Shown here: in pieces, positions 41,592-49,851 of the stretch
Layout: each line of letters opens with the position of its first letter
How positions within the stretch are numbered: the first letter of the stretch is position 1
DNA from: Polyangiaceae bacterium
GTDB lineage: Bacteria; Myxococcota_A; Polyangia; Polyangiales; Polyangiaceae
DNA: 64,000 nucleotides
Direction: 5' to 3'
Assembly (NCBI GenBank): GCA_022842465.1
Contig: JALHPN010000005.1
Coordinates: 49,749 to 113,748 of the forward strand
Notes under the pieces: model-generated
The model's database searches: none
What the model was told of the DNA's origin: nothing
What the model saw: only the letters and a program-made list of their open reading frames with translations
Position numbers and translations under genes: made by a program

Positions 41592-43208
41592 TCAGTTCCA
41601 GGGATCGGCGCCGTCGAACAAGTACTCGACGTAGGGGTCTGTCGTGTCGAGCGCCGCGTCCTTGATCTCGCTCGTGCAGCGCGCGTCGACCTTGGCTTTC
41701 GGATCTTCCATGAACCGACCGAGGATCTCGAGGCTGCACGCCGACGCGAAGACGACGCCGTGACCGCCGCCGTCCACGCGAACGAACTGGAGGCTCGGAT
41801 CCGCGATCTTCGGGAGCGCCGCCTGCGACCACGAGGGGAGCGTCTGGAAGTCGAAGGTGCCCTGCATGACGAGCCACGGCACGTCGCGCGACACCCAGCC
41901 CGAGCGGAGCGAGTCCGCCGGGTGCACGGACCACGCCGCGTGGTGCGAGAGGTCGTACGTCTCGGGATCCGCGCGGAAGAAGAGCGCCTGGTTCTTCGCC
42001 TGCAGCGCCGCGACGGAGGGCGGAGGGCGCGACACGAGCTCGGACGCCACGACGTGGTGGTAGAGGGCGTTCGAGGTCGACCTCGCCTCGCTCGGGCGCG
42101 GCGTCGGCCCGAGCATAGGCATGCCGGACTTGATCACGCTCATGCCGCCGAAGACCTGGAAGAGCCTCGCGACGAGATCGTCGATGGCGGTCACGTCGGC
42201 GGCGTTGCAGCGGTCGATCTTCTTGAGGAGAGGGAGGACCGCGGCGGGGGAGAGCATCCCGACGTACTGGACGAGGTGGGCCGGCGCGACCGAGCCCACG
42301 TACGACTGCGAGCAATGACCGGCGTTCAGCTTCGCGGCGACGCCCCTGGCGAACGTCCACGGGTCGCCGCCGATCCTCGACAAGCACGCGGGCTGGTCCT
42401 TGCACACGTCGGCGATGTTCTGCATCACCTCGTCCACCCCGAACGCCTGCGGCGTGTCGAAGGTGCATGTCGCGCCGAGGCAGTTGCCGTCCGTGACGAC
42501 GCCGTCGAGCTGCACGTCGGGGAGCTGGAGGAGCCGGTGCGCCCAGTACGATCCGTACGATCCGCCGTACACGAAGACCTTCTGGGCGGGGTTCTTGACC
42601 TTCGCGATGAGCTCCTTCACGTCGTTCGCGGACTCCGTCGCCGTGAAGCCGTCGAGGTTTCCGCCGTGCTGCTTTCGCAGCGACGCGGAGCAGGCGCGCG
42701 CGTACGCGTGGCGCTCGCCCGCCTCCTCGACCTCGTCGCAGGCGAGGAAGGTCGACTCGCCGGTCCCCCGGTGGTCGACCAGGTAGACGTCGACGTCGTC
42801 CTGGATCTGCTGCGCGTAGAGCGCGTAGGGGGCGAGCTCGAAGCCGGCGCCGCCGGGGCCGCCGTTGAGCATCCAGAGCTGCTTCGTCGCCGGCCGCTTC
42901 GCCGCGAGCCGGTAGACGGCGACGCCGAGGGTGCCGTCATTCGGGGCGCTCCTCCGCGCGGGAAAGTCGACGGTCGCGCAGTCGGCCGGGATCCGCTCGC
43001 CCTGGTACGGGATCACGCACGCGGCCCACGTCAGCGTGATCTCCGGCCGAGGCGCGGGCTGCTCCGGCTCGGTCGTCGCGCCGGGCTCCTCGGCGGCCGT
43101 CTGCGGCGTCGGCGTCTCGATCGGCGGATCGCTCGCGCCGCTGCACGCGGTGAGGAGGGCGAGGCAGGTCACGGCGGGCGTGAGCGCGAAGAGTCGGGGG
43201 AGCGCCAT
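41592..43208 (-). CDS. Secreted alpha/beta-hydrolase, tripeptidyl aminopeptidase (S33/TAP) type
   Basis: The 538-residue protein starts at ATG 43208 and has a lipoprotein signal (LFALTPAVTCLALLTACSG). An acidic/Pro linker leads to the hydrolase. The oxyanion-hole motif LNGGPGG is seen early, the nucleophile is Ser in FVYGGSYGSYWAHR, the Asp lies in LVMQGTFDFQTLP and the His in DGGGHGVVF. The TAP-like C-terminal domain follows this order in Streptomyces tripeptidyl aminopeptidases, which remove tripeptides from protein N-termini. The large cap region has six Cys, suggesting disulfides. Likely acts on peptides outside the cell. It is not obviously linked to the NAD genes. Confidence 0.9.
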   Translation of the reverse strand: MALPRLFALTPAVTCLALLTACSGASDPPIETPTPQTAAEEPGATTEPEQPAPRPEITLTWAACVIPYQGERIPADCATVDFPARRSAPNDGTLGVAVYRLAAKRPATKQLWMLNGGPGGAGFELAPYALYAQQIQDDVDVYLVDHRGTGESTFLACDEVEEAGERHAYARACSASLRKQHGGNLDGFTATESANDVKELIAKVKNPAQKVFVYGGSYGSYWAHRLLQLPDVQLDGVVTDGNCLGATCTFDTPQAFGVDEVMQNIADVCKDQPACLSRIGGDPWTFARGVAAKLNAGHCSQSYVGSVAPAHLVQYVGMLSPAAVLPLLKKIDRCNAADVTAIDDLVARLFQVFGGMSVIKSGMPMLGPTPRPSEARSTSNALYHHVVASELVSRPPPSVAALQAKNQALFFRADPETYDLSHHAAWSVHPADSLRSGWVSRDVPWLVMQGTFDFQTLPSWSQAALPKIADPSLQFVRVDGGGHGVVFASACSLEILGRFMEDPKAKVDARCTSEIKDAALDTTDPYVEYLFDGADPWN

Positions 43209-43328
43209 GTCGCGCGGCCCCGAGCAACGAGCGTGCCCTCCGTCTATCCACGCGAGATCGCACTCGGACCGAAGCCCGCGGCACGATCCGGCTGTCGCGA
43301 TCTGTGCCAACGCGCCGTCAGGAAACGA

Positions 43329-45233
43329 TCAGCACCACTCGGTCTTCTGGACGACCGGCAGCTGGAGAGCCCGCTCGCGATCGAGATCGAGGTTGCCGAC
43401 GTGGAGCGCCAGGGGCGTCTGGACCCACTTGTAGATCGACTGCGTGAAGAGCCGCGCGAAGCGGGTGGTCCACGCGTCGATCGTCTCGGCGGCGTGCTCG
43501 GGGAACATGACCACGAGCGCCTCGCGCACCTCGGCGGGCGACATCTTCTCGCCGGCGTAGAGCGCGAAGCACGCGTCGAGGACGGGGAAGGGCATGAGAT
43601 CCTTCTCGTCCTCCTGGTCGTCGGCGAGCTCGGCGGAGGCCGGCTTCACGAGGGTGCGGCGGATCCCTTCCCAGCCCGTCTTCTCGAGGAGATAGTCGAG
43701 GAGGTAGTTCACCACGGTCTTCGGCACGTTCGCGATGACCGAGAGCGCGCCCTCCATGTCGCCGCCGATCGTCGTGTAGCCGACGGCCTTCTCGCTCATG
43801 TTGCTCGTCTGGAGGAAGAGACCGGCGGCCGAGTTCGTCCACGTCCACATGCGCTCGGCGCGGATGCGTGCCTGGACGTTCTGGCGCGCCATGACCCCCA
43901 GCTTCTCGCCAGGCTGGAGCATCTTCTCGATCTCGAGGAGCTCGCGCTCGAAGGCGTCGTCGATCGGGACGATCGCGAGCGGGACGTCGAGATCTCTCGC
44001 CGCGATCTCGGCCGCGGCGCGGGTCTCGGCCGACGAGTAACGCGAGGGCATGAAGAACGCGCGGAGGATCTCGGAGGCCTTGGTCCGCTCGGCCTCGGGG
44101 CCGAGGTCGCCGAAGCGCCGCGTGATCCAGCGCCGCGCGAGGATCAAGCAGAGGAGGCTGTCTCGTCCGCCCGAGAGCGCGACGCCGATCGTCTTGAACG
44201 CGCCCGTCTTCTCGAAGTAATCGCCGATCCCCATCGCGAGCGCGTCGAGGAGGTCCTCGCAGAAGTCCTCGCGCGGCGTCGACTTCGGCGGGTCACCGGG
44301 GAGGAAGAAGCTCCGGTTCGGCGGGATCGGGTAGGTGAGGCCGGCGCGGCTCGCGGTCGGCTTCTCGGCGCGCACGCGCGTGACGCCGGGCGAAGTCCCG
44401 GCCCACGCCTCCTGGTCGGCGCGCCACGTCGTGTTCTCGTTCCGAAGGCGATGGGTGCGATCGAGGTCGATCGTCGTCGCGGAGAAGCCCTCCCGGAAAC
44501 GCGGCGCGACGAGGAGCATGCGCCCGTTCTGGGCGACGAAGCCGCCGCCGTCGAAGAGGAGGCCGTCGTTCGCGCCGACGAGGCCGGCGTACACCACCGT
44601 GCACTGGTTGTCGTTCGCGCGCGTCGAGATCATCTCGGCGCGCGTCGCGACGACGCCGAGGCGGAAGGGCGAGGCGGAGAGGTTCACGATGACCTCGGCG
44701 CCCGCGTACGAGCGGCGGCGCATCGGGCCGTCGGGCGACCAGAGATCTTCGCAGACCTCGATCGCGACGCAGCCGAAGTCGAAGTCGAAGACGAGGTCTC
44801 CGAACGGCACGCCGTGGACCGTGTCGACGAGCCCGGCGACGCCGCGCGCGAAGACGCGGGCCTCGTAGAACACGTTGTAGAGAGGGAGCTTCTCCTTCGG
44901 CACGAGCCCGAGGATGCGCCCTGCGTGGACGACGGCGCCGACGTTGTAGAGGTGCGAGCCGCGAAGGACGACGAGCCCGACCACGGAGACGGCGGCGAGG
45001 TCCTTCGTCTCGTCCGCGAAGCGCTCGAGCTCCGTCCACTGCGCCTCGACGAACGTGCGCCACTGGACGAGATCCTCCGGGGTGTAGCCGGCGATGCACT
45101 GCTCCGGGAGCGCGATGAGCGTCGCGCCGTCGTTCGCGGCCTCCCGCACGAGGCGGACGGCGCGGTCGACGTTCGAGCGCACGGCGCCCACGGTCGTGTT
45201 CACGTTCACGATGGCGACGCGAAGGAGCCTCAT
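43329..45233 (-). CDS. nadE: Glutamine-dependent NAD+ synthetase
   Basis: This 634-residue enzyme makes NAD+ from nicotinic acid adenine dinucleotide, ATP and glutamine. The N-terminal nitrilase-type glutaminase domain shows Glu44 (ALPEQCIAGY), Lys near 113-115 (VPKEKLPLYN) and Cys161 (AIEVCEDLW). The synthetase domain has the P-loop ALSGGRDSLLCLI, then TSNMSEKAVGYTTIGGDMEG. It ends VVQKTEWC. The start at 45233 keeps the conserved LLRVAIVNVNTT strand at the N-terminus. It lies 19 bases downstream of pncB on the same strand, giving the salvage route nicotinate - nicotinate mononucleotide - (nadD, not in window) - NAD. Confidence 0.95.
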   Translation of the reverse strand: MRLLRVAIVNVNTTVGAVRSNVDRAVRLVREAANDGATLIALPEQCIAGYTPEDLVQWRTFVEAQWTELERFADETKDLAAVSVVGLVVLRGSHLYNVGAVVHAGRILGLVPKEKLPLYNVFYEARVFARGVAGLVDTVHGVPFGDLVFDFDFGCVAIEVCEDLWSPDGPMRRRSYAGAEVIVNLSASPFRLGVVATRAEMISTRANDNQCTVVYAGLVGANDGLLFDGGGFVAQNGRMLLVAPRFREGFSATTIDLDRTHRLRNENTTWRADQEAWAGTSPGVTRVRAEKPTASRAGLTYPIPPNRSFFLPGDPPKSTPREDFCEDLLDALAMGIGDYFEKTGAFKTIGVALSGGRDSLLCLILARRWITRRFGDLGPEAERTKASEILRAFFMPSRYSSAETRAAAEIAARDLDVPLAIVPIDDAFERELLEIEKMLQPGEKLGVMARQNVQARIRAERMWTWTNSAAGLFLQTSNMSEKAVGYTTIGGDMEGALSVIANVPKTVVNYLLDYLLEKTGWEGIRRTLVKPASAELADDQEDEKDLMPFPVLDACFALYAGEKMSPAEVREALVVMFPEHAAETIDAWTTRFARLFTQSIYKWVQTPLALHVGNLDLDRERALQLPVVQKTEWC

Positions 45234-45252
45234 GGGTGCCTCACGTCTACGG

Positions 45253-46695
45253 TCAGCCGGCCTCGGCGACAAGCCGCGTGATCTCGGCGACGAGGGCGTC
45301 GGACGCGACGAGCTTCCGTGGCGGGGGCGCCTCTCCGGCCGTGAGGTCGCGGAGCTCGGCGGGGAGCGCCGCGATCTCCTCCTTGCACCGCGCGCGGGCC
45401 TGGTTCGGATCGGCGAGCGGCTTCACGGGGCCGTCGCCGCGCCAGACGGGCTCGAGCAGCGGGCGCGAGGCGCCTCCGCCGCTGCCGGGCGCGGGCTCCG
45501 ACGAGAGGGCGACGAGGTCGTGATCGGAGAAGCGGTAGACCTGGAGCTCTCCCGGGAGGGTCGCCTTGCCGGTGCCCTTGGCGACCTTCATCGTCGTCCT
45601 TCCGTAGCCGTTCACGACGAGCTTCGCGACGGCGCCGACGCCGGTGGCGGCGTCCGGCGAGGCGACGATGTTCTCGCCGACGCCGAAGCCGTCCGCGACG
45701 TCGGCGAGCTCGGCGACGCGGTGCTCGTCGAGGGCGTCGGACACGTAGATGCGCGTCGCCGGGGAGCCGAGCTCGGCGAGGAGCTCGCGGGCGCGGGCGA
45801 TCGAGGCGAGGGTGACGTTCGAGTCGATGCGAATGCCGAAGAGCGGGACGTTCGTGGCGGTCGCGGCGGCCACCGCGTTCCTGATCCCGCGCTCGGTGTC
45901 GTAGGTGTCGACGAGCATCGTCACGGGGGCGCCGGCGAAGGTGCGCGCGTACGCCTCGAAGAAGCCGCGCTCGGCCGCCTCGCGCGAGAGGCCGGGGCGC
46001 TCGGAGGCCTGGACCGCGAAGTGGTCCATGGTGCCCGTCGCGGGGATCCGCCATTTCGCCCAGGCGGCGACGTTCGACGACGCGGCGATGCCGGCCACCC
46101 ACGCGGCGTACGTGGCGTCGATCGCGGCCTCGGGATGGGTGCGCCGCTGACCGAACTCCATGACCGGCTTCCCCTTCGCCGCCAGGACGACGCGCGCGGC
46201 CTTGGACGCGACCATCGAGAGATGGTTCACGAAGCCGAGCCATGGGGTCTCGATCAGCTTCGCACGGACCATGTCGGTGCGGACCTGGAGGAGCGGGGTG
46301 TAGATCGTGAGCGGGCGACCGCCGACGAGGAGGGGAGCGCCGTCGGTCCGGCAGGCCGGCCCCGCGAAGGCCACGGAGCCCTCCGGCATCGCGTCGATCG
46401 AGCCGCGGAAGCCGTCGAGCTCGCGGAGCGCGGCGAGGACTCCGGGCCGGCGGTGGAGGACGGGGCCGATCGCGGGGTGCTCGAGGAGCGCGTCGAGGTC
46501 GCTCGCGTCGAGCTTCATCCCGCGCGCGTGCTCGAGGATGCGCCGGAGCCCGGCGAACACGACGAAGGCGCGCCGCTTCGGCATGCGCCGGAAGAAGAAC
46601 GCCATGGAGACGTCCTGCCCGAGGCGGCCCTCCGCGTCGTGCGTGAGGAGCGTCGTCAGCTGGTAGGCGTCGATGCCGAGCGTCGCGAGCGTCAT
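45253..46695 (-). CDS. pncB: Nicotinate phosphoribosyltransferase
   Basis: The 480-residue enzyme joins nicotinate to PRPP with ATP hydrolysis in NAD salvage. The start at 46695 has GGGAGG upstream and gives the family start TLATLGIDAYQLTTLLTHD. Other visible segments: FFFRRMPKRRAFVVFAGL, GRRTHPEAAIDATY (PRPP/nicotinate site), DTYDTERG and GIRIDSNVTLA, and the phosphate loop GVGENIVASPDA. It is in line with nadE 19 bases downstream and 74 bases after an AraC-like regulator gene. The interval carries an inverted repeat with a TTGACA hexamer, suggesting a dedicated regulated promoter. Confidence 0.93.
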   Translation of the reverse strand: MTLATLGIDAYQLTTLLTHDAEGRLGQDVSMAFFFRRMPKRRAFVVFAGLRRILEHARGMKLDASDLDALLEHPAIGPVLHRRPGVLAALRELDGFRGSIDAMPEGSVAFAGPACRTDGAPLLVGGRPLTIYTPLLQVRTDMVRAKLIETPWLGFVNHLSMVASKAARVVLAAKGKPVMEFGQRRTHPEAAIDATYAAWVAGIAASSNVAAWAKWRIPATGTMDHFAVQASERPGLSREAAERGFFEAYARTFAGAPVTMLVDTYDTERGIRNAVAAATATNVPLFGIRIDSNVTLASIARARELLAELGSPATRIYVSDALDEHRVAELADVADGFGVGENIVASPDAATGVGAVAKLVVNGYGRTTMKVAKGTGKATLPGELQVYRFSDHDLVALSSEPAPGSGGGASRPLLEPVWRGDGPVKPLADPNQARARCKEEIAALPAELRDLTAGEAPPPRKLVASDALVAEITRLVAEAG

Positions 46696-46705
46696 TTCCA
46701 GACCT

Positions 46706-46728
46706 CCCATCCTACAGGACAAGATGGG
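46706..46728 (-). promoter_or_regulatory. Hairpin next to the pncB ribosome site
   Basis: CCCATC at 46706-46711 and GATGGG at 46723-46728 are inverted copies with 11 bases between, containing an inner TCCT/AGGA pair. On the minus strand, the second arm is GATGGG and the next bases complete GGGAGG, the pncB ribosome site. Folding could hide part of that site. It may be a simple leader hairpin or a control element. Confidence 0.35.
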
Positions 46729-46736
46729 GACGGAAG

Positions 46737-46757
46737 ATAGAGTGTCAACTACTCTAT
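46737..46757. promoter_or_regulatory. Inverted repeat containing a TTGACA hexamer upstream of pncB
   Basis: ATAGAGT-GTCAACT-ACTCTAT is a perfect 7-bp inverted repeat with a 7-base centre. Read on the minus strand it includes TTGACA (46743-46748), a good -35 box for pncB, whose start is 42 bases from the repeat. Such overlap is typical of repressor operators. TGTCAA-type palindromes are known for NAD repressors such as NrtR, but no nrtR gene is in view. Confidence 0.5.
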
Positions 46758-46769
46758 TTGGCGGTCGCC

Positions 46770-47666
46770 TCAGGAGAGCCGCGCGAGGGCGGCGCGCACG
46801 TTGCCAGGGGAGGGGAAGCCGGCGGCGCGAAAGGCATGACAGAGCGCGTTCGGGGACCCGTAGCCGACGGCGCGCGCGACGAGCTCGGTCGTGGCGCGCG
46901 GGTGGCTCGCCGCCATGAGGGCGGTGAAGGTGCGAAAGCGATCCCGCATCGTGCGCCAGTCCTGGCCGTTGAGGCCGTAGCGCGTGACGACGGCGGACAC
47001 GAGATCGGCGACCCGACGGCGCGAGAGATCGAGCGCGAGCGCCAGGCGATCGGTGCCGGGCTGCTCCTCGAGCGTGGACAGCGCCTGGCCCAGCGCGTCG
47101 GCGACGCGCTGGAAGGGAGCTGGGACGGGGGCGACGAGATCACGGGCGCGGAACGCGTCGAACGGGAGGCCCGCGGAGCGGAGGCAGGAGAGGACGTCGG
47201 CGACGAGGCTCGGGGTCGCGGCGAGCCTCTCGGGCGCGGGGGAGAGGAGCTGGTCGGCGCGATCGCGGAGGCGCGCGAGATCCCCGGGGGAGAGGGCGCC
47301 GGTCGGGAGTCCGACGGGCGCGCTCGTGCCGAGGGACCCGAGCTGGTACTCGATCGCGAGGACGAACGAGTCCGCGTCGTTGCGCGCGTAGAGGGAGTCG
47401 AGCGCCCGGCCGACGGCGAAGCCCCCTGCCTCGAGCCATCGAACCTGACCGTTCTCCGAGTCGCGCACGCGGCCGTCGAGCACGACGTCGACGCGCGGGC
47501 GGTCGCCGTACCCCGACCAGGGAGTGGCCGGGTAGACGAGCGCCTCGTCGAAGACGATGCCGCGACATCGCTCGACGCGGATCCGGAAGTCGCCGTGCGC
47601 GATGTCGAGGCTCTGGTAGGCGAGGTCGAGCGACGGGACCGCGAACGAGCGCGCGAAGCGGAGCAT
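46770..47666 (-). CDS. AraC-like transcriptional regulator
   Basis: This encodes about 298 residues if it starts at ATG 47666; the start is uncertain because no strong ribosome site is visible. The N-terminal 190 residues form a beta-rich cupin-like part (DFRIRVERCRGIVFDEALV, VLDGRVRDSENGQVRWLEAGGF). The last 100 residues carry two helix-turn-helix units (SRRRVADLVSAVVTRYGLN and ATTELVARAVGYGSPNALCHAF), diverged from the AraC consensus in the second recognition helix. It is upstream of pncB on the same strand, so it may control NAD salvage. Direct repeats lie in front of its own start. Confidence 0.72.
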   Translation of the reverse strand: MLRFARSFAVPSLDLAYQSLDIAHGDFRIRVERCRGIVFDEALVYPATPWSGYGDRPRVDVVLDGRVRDSENGQVRWLEAGGFAVGRALDSLYARNDADSFVLAIEYQLGSLGTSAPVGLPTGALSPGDLARLRDRADQLLSPAPERLAATPSLVADVLSCLRSAGLPFDAFRARDLVAPVPAPFQRVADALGQALSTLEEQPGTDRLALALDLSRRRVADLVSAVVTRYGLNGQDWRTMRDRFRTFTALMAASHPRATTELVARAVGYGSPNALCHAFRAAGFPSPGNVRAALARLS

Positions 47667-47703
47667 CGCCGGCGAGAGGAGCAAAGGGTGGTCCAGTTGG
47701 AAA

Positions 47704-47728
47704 AATCCGGCTATGTCGGAATCCGGCT
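47704..47728 (-). promoter_or_regulatory. Two direct repeats upstream of the AraC-like gene
   Basis: AATCCGGCT occurs at 47704-47712 and 47720-47728, a 16-base period, in an A+T-richer patch between the divergent genes at 47666 and 47890. The copies lie 38-62 bases before the regulator start. AraC-type proteins bind direct half-sites, so autoregulation is possible. The same patch carries a TGGTCCAGTTGG segment at about 47690. Confidence 0.45.
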
Positions 47729-47889
47729 GAGCAAATACAGCAGCTTGGCTCGTGTCGGCGGATGGACCGGCGAGGACCCGCCCCGGACGCGAGCGCCCGA
47801 GGCCGGAGCCTCGACGACTCAGATCAGGGGGCCGCGCGGCGACCTCCGTCTCCTTGCGTGGGGCGGGGGATTCAGGCTCTCTTCGCACC

Positions 47890-48324
47890 ATGGGCGCGAC
47901 GAAGAAGAAGACGAAGACGAAGACGAAGCGAGCGACCCCGAAGGCGACGCCGCGGTCCACGGCGAAGGCCGCCGCGACGCGGACCAAGAAGGGGGCGGCC
48001 GCCGAGGCCGTCTTGGCGGTGCCGCCGAACGGCGCCGCGCTCTGCTCGTCGCGCGTCGTCGGGCCCAAGCGGAAGGACATCCTCTTCGCCTACCGGCAGG
48101 AGCCCGACAACGACGCAGACTCCGGCTGGCGTTTCCTCCACGGCGACGAGTCGGAGACCTTCCTCGGCGATCCGAAGAACTGCCTCGTGTGCCCGCTCGA
48201 TCTCGTGTTCGCGATGGACGGCACGCTCGAGCCGCTCGCGAAGAAGCGCGTCGGGAGCGCGTACAAGCGGGAGAGCGTCGACGCGCGGTGGGAGAAGATC
48301 GCGGACTACGATCCCGACGCGTGA
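47890..48324 (+). CDS. DUF2185/Imm33-like protein with lysine-rich N-terminal tail
   Basis: A 144-residue protein with ATG at 47890. The first 40 residues are a repetitive basic tail with KKKTKTKTK, then TPKATPRSTAKAAATRTKK, resembling the tails of histone H1-like bacterial proteins. The remaining 100 residues match the DUF2185 (Imm33-like) domain: CSSRVVGPKRKDILFAYRQ, PDNDADSGWRFLHGDESETF. DUF2185 proteins include immunity proteins of polymorphic toxin systems and also orphan proteins; no toxin gene is next to it. The 3' end overlaps the convergent gene by 19 bases. Confidence 0.8.
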   Translation: MGATKKKTKTKTKRATPKATPRSTAKAAATRTKKGAAAEAVLAVPPNGAALCSSRVVGPKRKDILFAYRQEPDNDADSGWRFLHGDESETFLGDPKNCLVCPLDLVFAMDGTLEPLAKKRVGSAYKRESVDARWEKIADYDPDA

Positions 48325-49043
48325 CGGTCGGCGTCGGCTTCGTCGGTCTCCTCGGCGGCCTCGGACTCCGAAGGGCTCGGCTCCTCGGCGACGCGTAGTC
48401 GGCCACGGTAGCCTCGCGCATCCGCGCGGGCGCGCGCGAGCTCGCTCGTCAGGCGCGCGGCGAGCTCGCGGTGGAGGTCCTCGGAGCCGAGGTCGCACGG
48501 GAGCTCCGTTCGCGTTCCGTCGAGCCTCACGAGCACGAGGCCGCGGCGCCGTCCCTCGACGGCCTGGAGCGCCTCGATCGGCGCACGGATCTCGTCGCGT
48601 GCGCTGCCGCGGAAGGAGAACGCGCCCTCGGCGAGGGTGAACGTGAAGCGATCCGAGAACCGCTTCGCCTTCGCCTTCCGCTTTGCCCTCGCGCGGCGGG
48701 AGAGCAGGGTGAGCGCGGCGACGGGGAGGAGCCAGGCGGCGAGGAAGCTCGCGACGAACGGATAGGGGCTGGTGCTCATCGAGAGGCGTGCGACGAGATC
48801 CGCGACGAAGAGGGCCGGAAGGCTCCCCAGGAGGACGAGGATGAAATCGGCCAGGTTCGACGCCCTCCGTCCTCGCGGCGAGTCGACATCGACGCTCAGC
48901 TTCGCGTCCACCGCGAAGGCCGCCAGCTCGGCGGCCTCCCGCTTCTCGCGATCCTGCCCGTTCACCTCCACGGAGAAGGTGCCTCCCTCCTCACGCTCGA
49001 TCCAGCGCGGCTCCGTCGTCGGGGCGGCGTCAGCAGTCGACAT
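48306..49043 (-). CDS. Membrane protein of unknown function
   Basis: The 245-residue protein has a soluble N-terminus, two hydrophobic helices at about 66-85 (LADFILVLLGSLPALFVADLV) and 95-113 (PFVASFLAAWLLPVAALTLL), then a very basic loop (RRARAKRKAKAKR). A beta-rich cytoplasmic domain (FTFTLAEGAFSF, then ALQAVEGRRRGLVLVRLDG) resembles a PH-like (bPH) fold. It ends in an acidic tail. Its start overlaps the stop of the lipoprotein gene upstream by 14 bases, so they share a transcript. Family not recognised. Confidence 0.75.
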   Translation of the reverse strand: MSTADAAPTTEPRWIEREEGGTFSVEVNGQDREKREAAELAAFAVDAKLSVDVDSPRGRRASNLADFILVLLGSLPALFVADLVARLSMSTSPYPFVASFLAAWLLPVAALTLLSRRARAKRKAKAKRFSDRFTFTLAEGAFSFRGSARDEIRAPIEALQAVEGRRRGLVLVRLDGTRTELPCDLGSEDLHRELAARLTSELARARADARGYRGRLRVAEEPSPSESEAAEETDEADADRHASGS

Positions 49044-49689
49044 AGGCCTCTCGGCGCACCTTCACGACGGGGAGGAGGCGCATCGGGTGGGGCGCGACGA
49101 CACGCTCTCCGAACGATCCACGGAGGAGGGTCTTGCCGTCTTCGACGACGAGCTCGACGGCGTCTTTCCCGCATGTCACCGCGATCGGGCCCGTGCCGTT
49201 GGCGTCGACGCCGCCATCGCGCGTGATCACGCAGGCGGCATCACGCCGGCAGTTCTCCCACATGTCGAGGCGAGGCTTCGCCTTGCCGCCGTCGGCGAGC
49301 GCCTTCGGGCAGAAGACGTGCTCGCGCGTGCCCGCGCCCCCGTCCTCGCCGAGGGCCATCTCGACGAGGAGATCGACCCCGACCTTGAAGCTGCGCGGTG
49401 GCTCGCCTGGAGCGACCATGCACGTGGCCTCCACGTGCTGCACGACGAGGCGCACCGTGCCGGTCGCCGTGGGACTGGTCGAGGCGTCCGTGCGGCCGAG
49501 CAGAGCACCGTCGGCGGCCGCGTCGCCGGCGGGACCGGTGGAGGTCGCGGAAGGGGCGGCGTCGGGGCCCGCGGAAGGGACACCACCCTCGTGATCGCTC
49601 GCGGAGATGCTCTCGCTCCTCCGGCAGCCCGCGAGGCCGAGGAGACACGCGACGACGACGACCGAGCGGGCCCGAACCGAGACGCGCAT
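49030..49689 (-). CDS. Predicted lipoprotein of unknown function
   Basis: This encodes 219 residues. The signal peptide VVVVACLLGLAGC ends in a lipidation site at Cys22. A linker rich in Ser, Ala, Gly and Asp covers residues 25-75. The folded part has a first strand set (VRLVVQHVEATCMVAPG), a Cys-containing segment (REHVFCPKAL, WENCRRDAACV) and ends in YVDC, so several disulfides are likely. Not recognised as a known family. It is 163 bases from the divergent lipoprotein at 49852 and overlaps the membrane gene downstream. Confidence 0.72.
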   Translation of the reverse strand: MRVSVRARSVVVVACLLGLAGCRRSESISASDHEGGVPSAGPDAAPSATSTGPAGDAAADGALLGRTDASTSPTATGTVRLVVQHVEATCMVAPGEPPRSFKVGVDLLVEMALGEDGGAGTREHVFCPKALADGGKAKPRLDMWENCRRDAACVITRDGGVDANGTGPIAVTCGKDAVELVVEDGKTLLRGSFGERVVAPHPMRLLPVVKVRREAYVDC

Positions 49690-49851
49690 GCCTCCAACGT
49701 ACGCAAGGCCGGGCGCGGCGTCTTCGGCGTCTCGTTCACGCCGCTGGCGGCTCGGCGTCGAATGGCGATCACGAACGGGGAAGTCACGGCGCGCGGAGGA
49801 GCAGGAAGGCTCGCCTGCGGAGGCGGCATCACTCGTGCAGCATCCCCGCCC

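Noticed and set aside
41760..45281. Plus-strand open frame of 1173 codons
   Set aside because: It is antisense to the peptidase and nadE genes, with a composition typical of high-G+C shadow frames.
47890..48324. Polymorphic toxin-immunity module
   Set aside because: The DUF2185 domain alone is not enough; no large secreted toxin or toxin-like domain is adjacent.
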